NCBI GenBank assembly: GCA_001510575.1
Contig: LNGK01000002.1
Coordinates: 794,144 to 858,143, forward strand
From: Knoxdaviesia capensis
Taxonomy: Eukaryota; Ascomycota; Sordariomycetes; Microascales; Gondwanamycetaceae
Direction of reading: 5' to 3'
DNA: 64,000 nt
Shown here: piece by piece, positions 1 through 9,864 of the stretch
Layout: every line of letters starts with the position of its first letter
Numbering within the stretch: the stretch's first letter is position 1
Notes under the pieces: model-generated
What the model was told of the DNA's origin: nothing
Databases searched by the model: none
What the model saw: the letters and a program-made list of their open reading frames with translations, nothing else
Made by a program: the position numbers and the translations under genes

Positions 1-1030
1 CACCGGCATATGCAGCGGCGATGCGGCGAGTTGTGTGGGAGCCGGCAATCGGGGTGGTCGCCGAGAGATAGACGAAGATGGGCTGGGTGTAGACAGAGAG
101 ATGAACTCGTCGCGGTTGTGGAATTTTCTAGAGGGAAGGATTTACGTGGTTTGGGATGTGGTATCACAAGCTACGTCAACGATGGTGCTCCGGATTCGCC
201 GCCGATGCAGCCCGGCTCCGGATGTCCATATGGAGACACCGTTACCGGACAGAACGATCCTAAATAAAGACAAAGGGCACTACAACATCTAGGCAGATAT
301 TCAAGTCCTGGTTCAGAGTTAAAGCCCCGGATTTTGCCGTGTGACGTCTCGTACCCCGCGAGTGACAGGCATGATCCCGGGAGGACTGACCCGGGCCGGC
401 CCGGGACTGGAGATAGCAACGCCGGCGACTAGAGAAGAACAACTGATGACTTCATATCACACACTATATATCCACAACCGTGCTTTGTTGGTCTTTAGTG
501 TTATTTCCAAGACTCAAGGGGCAGTGTTCTCTCCCTTCGCGATCGTAGCCGAGATCTCTCTCCCTTGGGAGGTGGCCGCATAACAGAACCTCGACGAGTT
601 CTGAGGACTATCTAGAGTCCAGACTCTTCACCCTGCCAGGAGAGGGATACAGTAGCCAGTGGGTAGACAATTCAGACCAAGGGATGTGAAGAGAAAGAAA
701 AAAAAACAGACGACAAAAACAGGCTGTATTTCGACTTCCGGCCCGAGAGCATTCCCGGGCCCGGTCAATAAACCTTTCAGATTAAATGCATTCCAGACGC
801 GTCGGGGGCTTCCCTGGGACAGACAAAGCGAGAGAAGTGGGAGGAGGCAGTGGTGGGCGGCCTTTTCCTCTGGCGAGAGTCGATGTCGCGTGTGTAGACC
901 GTTGAGTTCTCCATCCGATATTGCCTGGCCGTACGACAGCACCTTGCCTCGATGCTCACCACGAAGCCAACACATCCCACTCCCGAACCTTGACTTTAAG
1001 GCACGTCCACTCCCCCCAAAGCTCTCGCAC
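1..1030. other. Gene-free left edge and promoter of the MIF-domain gene
   Basis: I see no supported gene here. The open frames lack coding-like composition and several begin at non-ATG codons. The last ~300 bases must hold the promoter and leader of the plus-strand gene that starts at 1031. Confidence 0.5.
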
Positions 1031-2602
1031 ATGGAGCTGTCATCCGTCCTGCACCGCCTGCGCCCGCCCGCGCGCGCCGCGCTCTCCGACCCCGCCGCCG
1101 CCGACGCCGGACCGCCCCCGCGCACGCGCCACGCGCCCCCGCCCGCCCGCCACCACTCGCTGCGCCTGCCGTTCCGGCGGTCGCGCCGCTCCGGCCGCGC
1201 CAAACATGCGAACACGCCGCCGCTGGCGCCGCTCCAGCCGCCCGCGCCGATCCGGCCGCACGGCCGCGGGCCGTATGCTGGCGGGCCCGGGTCGCCGGGG
1301 CTGCGGAGCTCGTGGGCCACGCTGTGGCCGGCGCTGGATGCCCCGGCGTCGCCGCGCCGGGAGCCGCAGGCTGCTGCGCAGGAGGGGCCCCCGCCGCTGG
1401 CGCCGCCGCCGATGCCGCGGGCCACGCAGCGGCGGCGCCTGACCGGCCCTGCACTGGACATCCTGGCCGAGAACCGCCCGGCCGAGGATGCCGCGTCGGC
1501 CGCGGTCATTGGGCTGGGGCTGCTGCGGCCCCCGGGACCGCCGCCGCGCGGGCTGGTGCGCGGGCGGAGTGACCCGGGGGTGCCGATCGGCGGCACGTCC
1601 GCGCCGGCCGGCAAGCCGATGGTGGGGTCCGGCGGCGTGCAGCACCGGCGGGCGAGCCACTTCGCGGAGGTGTTCGGCGAGTACAACGCCGATGCGGTGG
1701 CCGACCGCGTGCGCGGCGAGGCGCTGGTGCTCGCCGAAGTGCGCACGAACGTGATAGTGAGTCTGCGTGCCGCGTTCCCCCGTGCCCTGCATCCGCCGCC
1801 CACGAGCCCGCTAACACCCCCCCCGGCAGATCAAAGACGAATTCACCTTCCTGACCGACCTCTCCTACCACCTCTCGTACCGCTACACGCGGCCCGTCAA
1901 CAGCGTCGTGGTGACGCTGCACCCCGCCGCCTGCATGCTGTTCGGCGGCGCCACCGACCCGGCGTACACGCTGACGGTGACCGCGCTGCGCGACGCCGTG
2001 CACGCCGCCGCGAACCGCCGCCACGCGCCGCTGATCCAGCGCCACATGTTCGAGGCGCTCGGTGTGCCGCCGGCGCGCGGCCACGTGCGCTTTATCGCCG
2101 TCGACGAGCCGGATCTGGCCGCCGGCGGGCGCACCACCGCCGAGGAGATTGCGGATGCCGTGCGCGAGCATGTGCGTGGCGAGCCGGCAGCGGGGCCGGG
2201 CGCGGTGATTCCGCGGAGGTTGAGCGTCAAGGTCTGTGCGACTCCGTCTGCTTTTCTTTTCTTTTCTGTTCGCAACGCTGACTGGAGGGCTTGTTGTAAT
2301 AGCACTCGTATGCAAGTCTGAAGGCTGCGGCGGCCGTACAGCCGCACTCCGAGCCTGCTGAGCCGCCGCCGCCGGCATCTCCGACATCAACTGCGCCGAC
2401 GCCGTGGATCCCGGGATTGGAGTTCCGGCCGGGAGGAGGTGGACCCCGGCCAGAGAGTCAAGTGGATAGAAAGATTGTGCAGCTGCAACACCACGAGACA
2501 CGGCCCGGGAGTGAGGAGAACAAAGTGAAGCGGACACGCAGCTTGCTGGCTTCGGTGTTCCGATGGAGGAAAGAGGACAAGACGACTGAGGAGGCGATAT
2601 AA
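1031..2602 (+). CDS. MIF/tautomerase-domain protein
   Basis: Three exons, 1031-1756, 1830-2231 and 2324-2602, give 468 aa. Intron 1 has donor GTGAGT, branch CTAAC and acceptor CAG. Intron 2 has donor GTCTGT and branch CTGAC. The start is the first in-frame ATG after a non-ATG open stretch. Residues 1-~200 are Pro/Arg-rich and probably disordered. A macrophage-migration-inhibitory-factor fold follows from about residue 205, with AEVRTNV, FLTDLSYHLS, FGGATDPAY and LGVPPARGHVRF matching the fungal MIF family. The C-terminal ~90 residues are a basic tail. MIF tautomerases use an N-terminal proline. Here the domain is internal and I see no proline at the equivalent place, so catalysis is doubtful. 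It converges on the kelch gene downstream. The family call is firm; the biological role is unknown. Confidence 0.85.
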
Positions 2603-2930
2603 AGGGGAGATCCCGGAGGTACATTCTGATATCACTATCACACACGACTTTGAAGACATGACTAGCAAAAACAAGATCACTCAAATTATCCTATATCCCA
2701 CGTATCTTTTGTGGCATCTAATCATGTGTTGATTCTTCTATGTATCTAACTAGCGGTGTGCAGCTGGGCGGAGTCCTAGATAAACACCGCAGGCTCATCA
2801 CCTGATCTGAGCATGACATGGCACGTGACAGTGCTCATGTGAGAGTGCCATATACTGCCGCATCTTTCGTATCGAACATGAACCCAGAACTCCCAAAACA
2901 CCAGCAAAGCCCCAATTCCATCTGCCCACG
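2603..2930. other. Convergent 3' region
   Basis: The 3' ends of the MIF-domain gene (+) and the kelch gene (-) face each other across 328 bases. I see no gene or strong repeat in it. Confidence 0.5.
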
Positions 2931-5135
2931 CTACTCCAGCTCCGACTCCCTCCGCCGGGGGGTCCGGGCGCGGCCGTCACCCGCGAAGTTGGCCGCCATC
3001 CGCATCTCGGGACTACTCGTCCCGTTCGCCGCCACCGGCCCGCGCGGCACCGGCTCGACCACGGGCGGCTGCGTCACCACGCTGACCTGCGGCATCCACA
3101 CGTTCCCGTGGGCGTCAACCTTCGGCATCCCGTCGCTGCTGTCCGGACTACGGCCCCCGCCGCCGCCGCCGCCGCCGCCGCCCGACTCGGGACTGCCGAC
3201 CTCGGGCGAGCTTACGGCTGTTTGCGCGGGCGACCACATGGCGCCGAGCGGCACGGGGCCCTCGCTCGCGAGCTCGGCGGGCGCGACGGCGTACCCCGGC
3301 GGCCCGGGCTGCGAGTACAGCGAGGGCGCGCCGCCGCCGCCGCCGCCGTGGCTCCAGTGGTGCGCGAAGGGGTCGGTCGGGTTGCCCTGGGCGGCGAAGT
3401 ATCCCGCGTGCGGGTGGCTGGGGTAGGCGCCGCTGGTGGCGCTGTGCAGCGAGTACGGGGAGAAGTGGGCGTGCGACATCGGCGGCTGCAGCGGCGGGGC
3501 GATAGCGGCGCGGCGGCGGCGGCGGCGGCGGCGCAGGAAGCAGAACCCGCCGACGGCGACCACAAGGAGCCCGACCACGCCGCCGACGACAATGCCGGCG
3601 ATGGCACCCGCGGACAGAGTCGGGCCGGCGTTCGCGGACGACGTGGGGTTCGGCGGCACGGCGCGGGTGGGCTTGCGCTCGGGGATAGTCGCGGTGCGGT
3701 TCATCAGCACGGCAAGGTCCGGGTGGTTGAAGCCGGCCTTCGGCGCCCGCGTGGTGGCGCCGCCGTCCGCCGCGCCGCCGACCACGGCCAGCACGTCGGC
3801 CGGCACCCGGTACCCCTTCAGCGCCGGGTCGAACAGCGCCCACGGGCTGTGGTCCGCGTTGCGCCGGCCCATGTCGAGGTTGTGCGTGCCCCACTGCGTC
3901 GGCGAGTCGCAGTCGAGCGACAGCGGGAACGAGCCGCCGATGATCAGCACCTGCGAGCCGGCGTACGCCGTGCACGACAGGCTGTGGTGCGGGTAGGCGC
4001 CGGTGGGCGCGTCCGCGGGGTACATCTTGATCCACGTGAAGCTGGGCATCGAGAGGATGTACACGTCGTCGAAGCCCGGCGATGCGCCGGCGATGTCGGC
4101 CCCGCCGTACAGGTACAGGTTGTACGACGACTGGTCGGCCGCCCAGGCCACCGCGGTGCAGAAGCGCCGCCGCGCCGCCGGCACGTCGCCGGTGGCGTTC
4201 TGCGTGTACCACTTGCTGCTGAGCACGTCGTACAGCAGGATCTCCGACATCGGCTGGCCGGTCACCCCGGCCACCGGGAGGTTGGGCGGCAGGAAGCCGA
4301 GGTCGTCGGCCGCGGGGCCCGGGCTGGCCTTGGCGTCGGGCGGGCCCGGCGTGGGGCTGGCCTGCTGCACGCCGCCGACGTATATCAGCATGCCGGCGTC
4401 TCCGGCGGGGATGTACTCGAGCGCGCCCTCGGCACGGCGCTTGCCGTCCGCCGCCGACGCGTTCGTCCACTTGTTGCCGTCCATGTCGTAGGTGACGAGG
4501 AACGACGTGGCCACAGCCGCCGCAGAGCCCCAGCCCGGCACGCTCGCGTTTCCCAGCCAGCCGCCGTAGTAGAAGGCGGTGCCCAGCGCAGACACCGCCA
4601 CCGAGGCGCCGTAGGCCGGGCGCAGCAGCGCGTTGGTGGCGGCGGTCAGCGGCGGGCCCTGGTCGTCCCAGCGGTCGGCGAGCACGTCGTACACGAGCGA
4701 GGTCGGCGGGGTGGGCGGCTCGTTGTTGAAGGCGCCGCCGAAGGCGATCAGCCGCTTGTTGACGCTGTCGGCCCACAGCGCGCCGCCGTGCACGCTGGGC
4801 AGGGTGCTGTTCTTCGAGAGGCCGATCTGCAGCTGCGGCATGCCGGAGGCGGCGACCGAGTCGAGGCTCTGGCGGAGAAAGTTGCGGTCTGGCGGGTTAG
4901 TACGCGTGCACCAGCAGCGAGAGCCCGGGCACTTACTGGTGTAGTTGGCGGGGTAGTCCTGCATGGGACTCCAGTTGACGAGGCCGCCGTCAATGTACAA
5001 GGTGTCGTCGACGAGGGCGGTCTGGTGGCCGAAGCGGCGGCAGAAGTCGTTGACCGGCTGTTGGTTCTGGGCCGAGACCGGCAGTGTGCCAGACACCACG
5101 GCGGCCACAGCCAGCCATACCGGATTGGACTTCAT
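2931..5135 (-). CDS. Kelch-repeat single-pass membrane protein
   Basis: Two exons, 4937-5135 and 2931-4888, give 718 aa. The 48-nt intron (donor GTAAGT, branch TACTAAC, acceptor CAG) is a multiple of three with no stop. A signal peptide covers about residues 1-22, ending VSA before Q. Kelch-like blade motifs follow to about residue 480 (YIDGG, AFGGAFNN, AFYYGGW, LYLYGGAD, LIIGGSF), with several NxT/S sites. One TM helix lies near residues 490-515 (GIVVGGVVGLLVVAVGG), followed by a run of eight arginines. The ~200-residue cytosolic tail is rich in Pro, Gly and Ser. The layout fits fungal cell-surface or wall-anchored kelch/galactose-oxidase-like proteins. No catalytic role is visible. A TATA sequence lies ~200 bases upstream. 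Confidence 0.85.
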   Translation of the reverse strand: MKSNPVWLAVAAVVSGTLPVSAQNQQPVNDFCRRFGHQTALVDDTLYIDGGLVNWSPMQDYPANYTSKCPGSRCWCTRTNPPDRNFLRQSLDSVAASGMPQLQIGLSKNSTLPSVHGGALWADSVNKRLIAFGGAFNNEPPTPPTSLVYDVLADRWDDQGPPLTAATNALLRPAYGASVAVSALGTAFYYGGWLGNASVPGWGSAAAVATSFLVTYDMDGNKWTNASAADGKRRAEGALEYIPAGDAGMLIYVGGVQQASPTPGPPDAKASPGPAADDLGFLPPNLPVAGVTGQPMSEILLYDVLSSKWYTQNATGDVPAARRRFCTAVAWAADQSSYNLYLYGGADIAGASPGFDDVYILSMPSFTWIKMYPADAPTGAYPHHSLSCTAYAGSQVLIIGGSFPLSLDCDSPTQWGTHNLDMGRRNADHSPWALFDPALKGYRVPADVLAVVGGAADGGATTRAPKAGFNHPDLAVLMNRTATIPERKPTRAVPPNPTSSANAGPTLSAGAIAGIVVGGVVGLLVVAVGGFCFLRRRRRRRRAAIAPPLQPPMSHAHFSPYSLHSATSGAYPSHPHAGYFAAQGNPTDPFAHHWSHGGGGGGAPSLYSQPGPPGYAVAPAELASEGPVPLGAMWSPAQTAVSSPEVGSPESGGGGGGGGGGRSPDSSDGMPKVDAHGNVWMPQVSVVTQPPVVEPVPRGPVAANGTSSPEMRMAANFAGDGRARTPRRRESELE

Positions 5136-5336
5136 GTCTAGGAAGAAACACTCGGGCCAGTGATGGTGAAGAAGAGGGTTACGGCTTCCAGGCTGGGCCT
5201 GTAGCAGGCGAGAAGACGGCCGGTCTCTCACCAGCGCAGATACGTGATTTGGGGTAAGGATCAACAGAGAAAGAGAGAGAGAGGAGCAGCACCCAGATAG
5301 CAAACAGAACAAGGCCGGGGATATCTATAGTGGGGG

Positions 5337-5342
5337 TATATA
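5337..5342 (-). promoter_or_regulatory. TATA box candidate of the kelch gene
   Basis: A TATATA run sits about 200 bases upstream of the kelch gene start codon. Its spacing suits a TATA box feeding a leader of 100-170 bases. This rests on position and sequence only. Confidence 0.35.
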
Positions 5343-6652
5343 GGAGAGATGGATATACTTAGACTCGAGGAGGGCGGAGGGCGATGACAGGCACAGATTG
5401 GACGGAGACAGCCAGAGACTGGTGCTGGAGAAGCAAGCAGCGAGAACAAACGAGGAGATCAGAAGGAGGAAGAAGACTGGTAGAGAGAAGGGAAAAGAGG
5501 GAAACGAGACAAGAAAAGACAGCAGCGTGGTACAAAGTGGCGGCTGAGGCCAGAGAAACAGATTACGGCAGACACACGCACAGAACCGGACTACAGCAGA
5601 AGCATCTGGGATGGGCTGTGGTACAAGGCGGCTCAAGATGTGGAAGCCCTACAGACTGAGGATCCATGCACGAGAGCGTGTATTCGAGTGAGTGCCCGGT
5701 ATTGCATATCGGTATCGAGAGTGTGAAGAGGAAGGGCTCACGGCCACCGATCGGAGAGCGCCGAACCAAATACCCGGCCCCCAAGACAGTGAAGACAATG
5801 GGGACGATTTCTAGATCAACTGGGGATCTCTGCCAAGCTGTCAATGACACGCTACAGTCAATCCCACAATGGGAAGAGTGGCAAAGTGCCGAGTGACACC
5901 CAAAACGCGCTGCGTGGAGGAGGTGAGAGAACTCCCGGACGGGGGGGATAAGCCATACACACACCCACGCTGGGAGATGCATATAAAAGCAAGACGGCGG
6001 TTCAATTATCACAGATTAGACCCCGAAGAGAAATCAAAAAAGGAAGGGGGGACAAGTGGGCGGCGTATATTATACGGCTGGACATCAGGCTGAATCCCAC
6101 CAAGACTGATGATACATGTGCTCGGGACCGATGCATCGTTTTTCTCTGGCTGTGCCGTTCTTCACCAGGGCGGCCTCAGGGTCTGGACACACACAGACGC
6201 ACGCCATCCTGCAGCGGACCTAACCCCAAAGCGTCGACATTCTGCGGCCGGGCCTCCTCCAACGCGGTGTTAGACGCGCGAAGACGGCGGAGCGGTGAGA
6301 GTGTGTGCAGATTCATAGAAAATAAAGACCGTAAGAATGAAAATAAAAAACAAGGAAGAGGGGGAGAGGGGGGGAGACCCAGAAACAGAAAGAAACAAGA
6401 GTCTCTGCTCGGGAACTTCTGCCATCCAAGGTGACACCGGGCCCCCGGGGAATCACCGCGGCGGAGTCCGGCCAGATCATTGGCGCATATACGCGGGAGC
6501 CCCGGAAACCCACAGGGTTTGTGCCAGACAGGGCCTAAGACGCCGTATTTGACAGAAGACGGAAGAAGAAGGAAAGCAGTGAGAAAATAAACCAGAGTGG
6601 AGAGACAGACGGAGGAGGCCCCGAACAACCCGCGACGATGGTCGTGGGGTGC

Positions 6653-6669
6653 TTAGGGTCTAGGGTTAC
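6653..6669 (+). promoter_or_regulatory. Telobox pair TTAGGGTC/TAGGGTTA
   Basis: Two telomere-like hexamer variants lie back to back, about 1.5 kb upstream of the kelch start and far from any other gene start. They resemble the boxes found close to other promoters in this window. Function is inferred. Confidence 0.35.
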
Positions 6670-6993
6670 ACCGGGAGACGGAATCGGTGTGGGTGGACGA
6701 ATGGCCTGGAAACGAAGCGACACTGTGGAGTGATTGGCAGCGGGCGCTCTGGAGAAACTCGCAGAGATGGAGGAGCAATGTGATGGGGATTTCAGACACC
6801 GAATGTCGCAAGCGAGGGTCTCACAGCAAGCAACCAGCCCTACCGCCATGTAATTCCGCGATACTCCCCAAACATGCAGCCCAAGCACCAACACACACCC
6901 CAGCCACCGCCACCGACTGACCTGCAGCCCGCCGTCTGAGTCTTTTGGAAGTCTGACCACTGGGCCCTGCACAAGCCGGACTCTTCGCGGACT

Positions 6994-7021
6994 CTGTGCT
7001 GTGCTGTGCTGTGCTGTGCTG
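6994..7021 (+). repeat. TGTGC pentanucleotide tandem repeat
   Basis: About five uninterrupted copies of the unit TGTGC form a short microsatellite in the intergenic region. Confidence 0.8.
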
Positions 7022-7560
7022 TACCACCGGAAGTGTGCGGGTGTCTGCGTACTGTCTGCAGGTATTCGGAGAGGGTAGTGTGTCTGGCCGCCCTCGTATA
7101 CGCACGAACTGACTGACATCGACGTATGTACCAAGTCGGTGTGTACCACAGTGCGTCTGCTGCTGCTGCTGTTTTCCCCGGGCCTGCTTATATCCGCGCT
7201 GTGTGTGTCGTGGCTGCGCCGTGGTTGGTCTCGCCACGGCGAATCAGCGTGGGTGGTCGTGGGCTGTCGTCTGACCCGGGCTTTGCGCACTGGTGACCGT
7301 GTCTGGAAGTGTATCGTGCGCCGGAGCTGTGGATGGTGAAGAAGGCCTCTGTGGGTTTCAGCTGGTGTGTGATTGTGCCCGAGACGGCGGGGAATGAAGG
7401 CTTCCTATATAAGGCGGATCTGTCGCGCTCATAGAGAGAGTCTGTCGTGAGTTCTGGCGCACCACTTCAACTCCAGCATTCTCGGAACATACATGGAGGC
7501 AGACATTTATATAGGCGAACACAGACAGACATGCACGTAACACGCGCGTAGACATAAAGA

Positions 7561-7600
7561 CACACGAGGACACACGAGGACTCACGAAGACACACGTAAA
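7561..7600 (+). repeat. Decamer tandem repeat, unit CACACGAGGA
   Basis: Two perfect copies of CACACGAGGA are followed by two diverged copies (CTCACGAAGA, CACACGTAAA). They lie in the 3' flank of the gene ending at 7876. Confidence 0.75.
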
Positions 7601-7875
7601 CACAGCACAGCCGCAAACACCCACTCTGTTCGTCCTAGACTGGAAGCACAAGCCGTCAGCCTCGACGCCGGTCTCACTCCTTCGCGAACACAAGAAACAT
7701 GCAGATACGGGCGGAAAGCCCCCGACCCGAACCATTAAAAAGTAAAAAGAGACGCCAAAAACGCCATTGCAATCCCACTGTAGTAGCTGTACAGTCGCGA
7801 TGATAGACATGTGCTCAGCTAAACCTCAAAACAAAAAGAAGCCCCCCCGCGCTGATGCCGGGGAAGCCAGCCACC

Positions 7876-9504
7876 TCACGTGCGCGCAACCCGCCGCGCC
7901 GCGTACCGGACCCGCCCAAGCACATCCACCACCTCGCCGCCCCCCGCCAGCGCCGCCGCAATCTCCGCAACCTCTACCTTGCGCGGAAGCACTACCGGGG
8001 CCGGCCGGACCTTCACGCCGCGGCCAACCCCCGCGCCAATCACCGCCAGGTCGCGCGCCACCGCGGCCTCCACCGACCCGTGCACCATCGGCCCCGCACC
8101 GGCTGCAACCGCCGCGACGGCCTCCACGGCGGCGTCGGACACGAGCGCGTCGCCGCTGTTCACAACGGCCGACACGAACGCCTCGGTCACGGCGGCATCC
8201 GCGCCGGCGCGCACCTGGTCCCACGCGGCAAAGAACGTGTGGGCCGCGCCCAGCCGCGCGAGGACGTGGACGTACAGCGCAGCCAGCTCGGCCGGCGCGC
8301 CGTCCAGCACTTCGCGCACCGAGCACGTGGCCGCGGCGCCGCCGACCCCCGTGAGCAGGACCAGCAGGTCACGCCGCACCGCCGGGTCGGCCACGTCGAC
8401 GGGCGCGGCAGCCGGCACGCCCGGGTGTGCGCCGCCGTCTGCCTGCACGTACGGCCGCCCCATCAGCACGTTCCGCAGCGCCTTCAACGCGCCGCCGAGG
8501 TGGGCCGCGGAGTCGCGCGACATGGCGGCCCCGGATGCGTAGTAGCCGGCCTCGCGGCCCAGCGCGAGGAAGTGCGCCATGGCCGGCACCTGCACGGCCT
8601 GGGCGGCGGCCATCAGGCCCTTGCCGCACAGCTCGGCGCCGGGCTGCACGCCGGCGCGCGCCAGCGCCACCGCCAGGTTGTTCAGAAACGGCAGCGCCAG
8701 GAAGCGCGACGTGCGGCCGGCCTGCTCGAGCACGCGGCGCACCAGCCCGGTCTGGACCTGCGCGACGGCGTGTTCGCCCGCGGCCGTCTGCAGCGCGTTG
8801 CCGAGCACGCGGTACAGCTCGGCCAGGTCGAGCTGCGCTGGGGATGTTGCCGAGACGGTGGCGTAGAGTTTGCCCGGCCGCCAGTGCGCCTGCGGGGAGG
8901 GCGTGCGTTGGGCGGCCAGCAGCCATTTCAGGAGCGACACGTCGTTGGTCCACGCGGCCTGCGGGATGCCGTTTTCCGAGAGCAGGCGCGGGCTGATGGT
9001 GGATGGGGCGGCGGCGGCGGCCGGGCCGGGCGGGACCCCACTAGCGGGGTCTTCGGGGGGATCCACCGGGCCTGGCCCGGTGTTTTGTGGGCCCGGGCCT
9101 CCGCGCAGACAGAGCGACAGCACGTCGAAATCCGACACGCGCCACGGGTTGTACGAGTCGTGCTGCTGCAGCGAGTCCACCGCGTCGTTGATGCCGTCCA
9201 GCTCGGTCTGGAAGCTGGCGATGCGGGCGCGCAGCGCTTCCCGCCGCTCGTCGGTGCCCCACGCCGCCGCCGCGTGGTCGGCGTCGCTGCTGTCAAACGG
9301 CCGCACCGCGCGGCTGCCCTCGGCGTCGAGATCCAGCACGTGCACCGGGATCGTGAACGGCGTGTAGCGCTCGACTTCTTCGCGCGATCGGCGCACGTGT
9401 CGTCGCTGGAGGCTGCTAGAGCTGTGGATGGGGGCGGTCTGTGTCAATGTGCTCGAGATGCGGGCGGCCAGCCGCAGCGGTTTTGCGGCGTGTGGTGATG
9501 CCAT
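7876..9504 (-). CDS. Uncharacterised protein with mitochondrial-type N-terminus
   Basis: A single open frame of 542 aa starts at an ATG and has strong GC3 coding composition. The first ~45 residues are rich in Arg, Ser and Ala with no acidic residue before REEVERY, which fits a mitochondrial presequence. The rest is mainly predicted helix. A conserved-looking stretch NPWRVSDFDVLSLCL lies near residue 120. The middle carries a Pro/Gly/Ala linker, and residues ~210-540 are Ala/Leu/Val-rich helical segments that could be helical repeats. I do not recognise a family and see no catalytic motif. It diverges from SYF2 across 360 bases that include a telobox. Confidence 0.7.
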   Translation of the reverse strand: MASPHAAKPLRLAARISSTLTQTAPIHSSSSLQRRHVRRSREEVERYTPFTIPVHVLDLDAEGSRAVRPFDSSDADHAAAAWGTDERREALRARIASFQTELDGINDAVDSLQQHDSYNPWRVSDFDVLSLCLRGGPGPQNTGPGPVDPPEDPASGVPPGPAAAAAPSTISPRLLSENGIPQAAWTNDVSLLKWLLAAQRTPSPQAHWRPGKLYATVSATSPAQLDLAELYRVLGNALQTAAGEHAVAQVQTGLVRRVLEQAGRTSRFLALPFLNNLAVALARAGVQPGAELCGKGLMAAAQAVQVPAMAHFLALGREAGYYASGAAMSRDSAAHLGGALKALRNVLMGRPYVQADGGAHPGVPAAAPVDVADPAVRRDLLVLLTGVGGAAATCSVREVLDGAPAELAALYVHVLARLGAAHTFFAAWDQVRAGADAAVTEAFVSAVVNSGDALVSDAAVEAVAAVAAGAGPMVHGSVEAAVARDLAVIGAGVGRGVKVRPAPVVLPRKVEVAEIAAALAGGGEVVDVLGRVRYAARRVART

Positions 9505-9864
9505 CTTGGGCGTGATTGAAGAGATGCAGAATGAAGGGGGAAATGAAGAAGAGAGAAGAAAACGGGAGGAAATAGTTGAGATGGAAGTAATTGGGGTATT
9601 GGGGAAACTGAATGGATAAATCCAATCGGGGTTCCCTTAGGGTTACATGTGTACAGTGCGGCGTGCCAATTGAGCTCCGCACTGTATCGGACACACCGTA
9701 AGCTGAATTTCGCCTGAGGCAGAAACTTTGGCCTACTGTGTTTTTTGAGATTCTCTTCTTTGCTGCGTTTTATCTATTCTTCACCCACCACCTCATCCCA
9801 CCAACTCTGCAAGTTCTCTTTCCACCGACAATTTCATTTCTTCTACGCACACTCCTCACTGAAA
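9505..9864. promoter_or_regulatory. Bidirectional promoter with telobox
   Basis: These 360 bases separate the divergent mitochondrial-type gene (-) and SYF2 (+). TTAGGGTTA occurs at 9637-9645, near the middle. The SYF2-proximal part is T/C-rich, as in fungal leaders. Confidence 0.55.

Larger units (their letters stand above)
5136..7875. other. Gene-free 2.7-kb intergenic region
   Basis: No credible gene was found. The region holds the kelch promoter, a telobox pair at 6653-6669, a TGTGC pentamer tract at about 6994-7021 and a decamer tandem repeat at 7561-7600. The right part (about 7400-7875) would be the 3' flank of the minus-strand gene ending at 7876. Confidence 0.5.

Noticed and set aside
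3108..5141. Long plus-strand frame (677 aa) opposite the kelch gene
   Set aside because: Shadow of the GC-rich minus-strand gene; Arg/Gly-rich translation with no motif, while the opposite strand has a signal peptide, kelch repeats and TM helix.
7855..9498. Long plus-strand frame (547 aa) opposite the mitochondrial-type gene
   Set aside because: His/Arg-rich antisense translation of a GC3-biased gene; no conserved segment.
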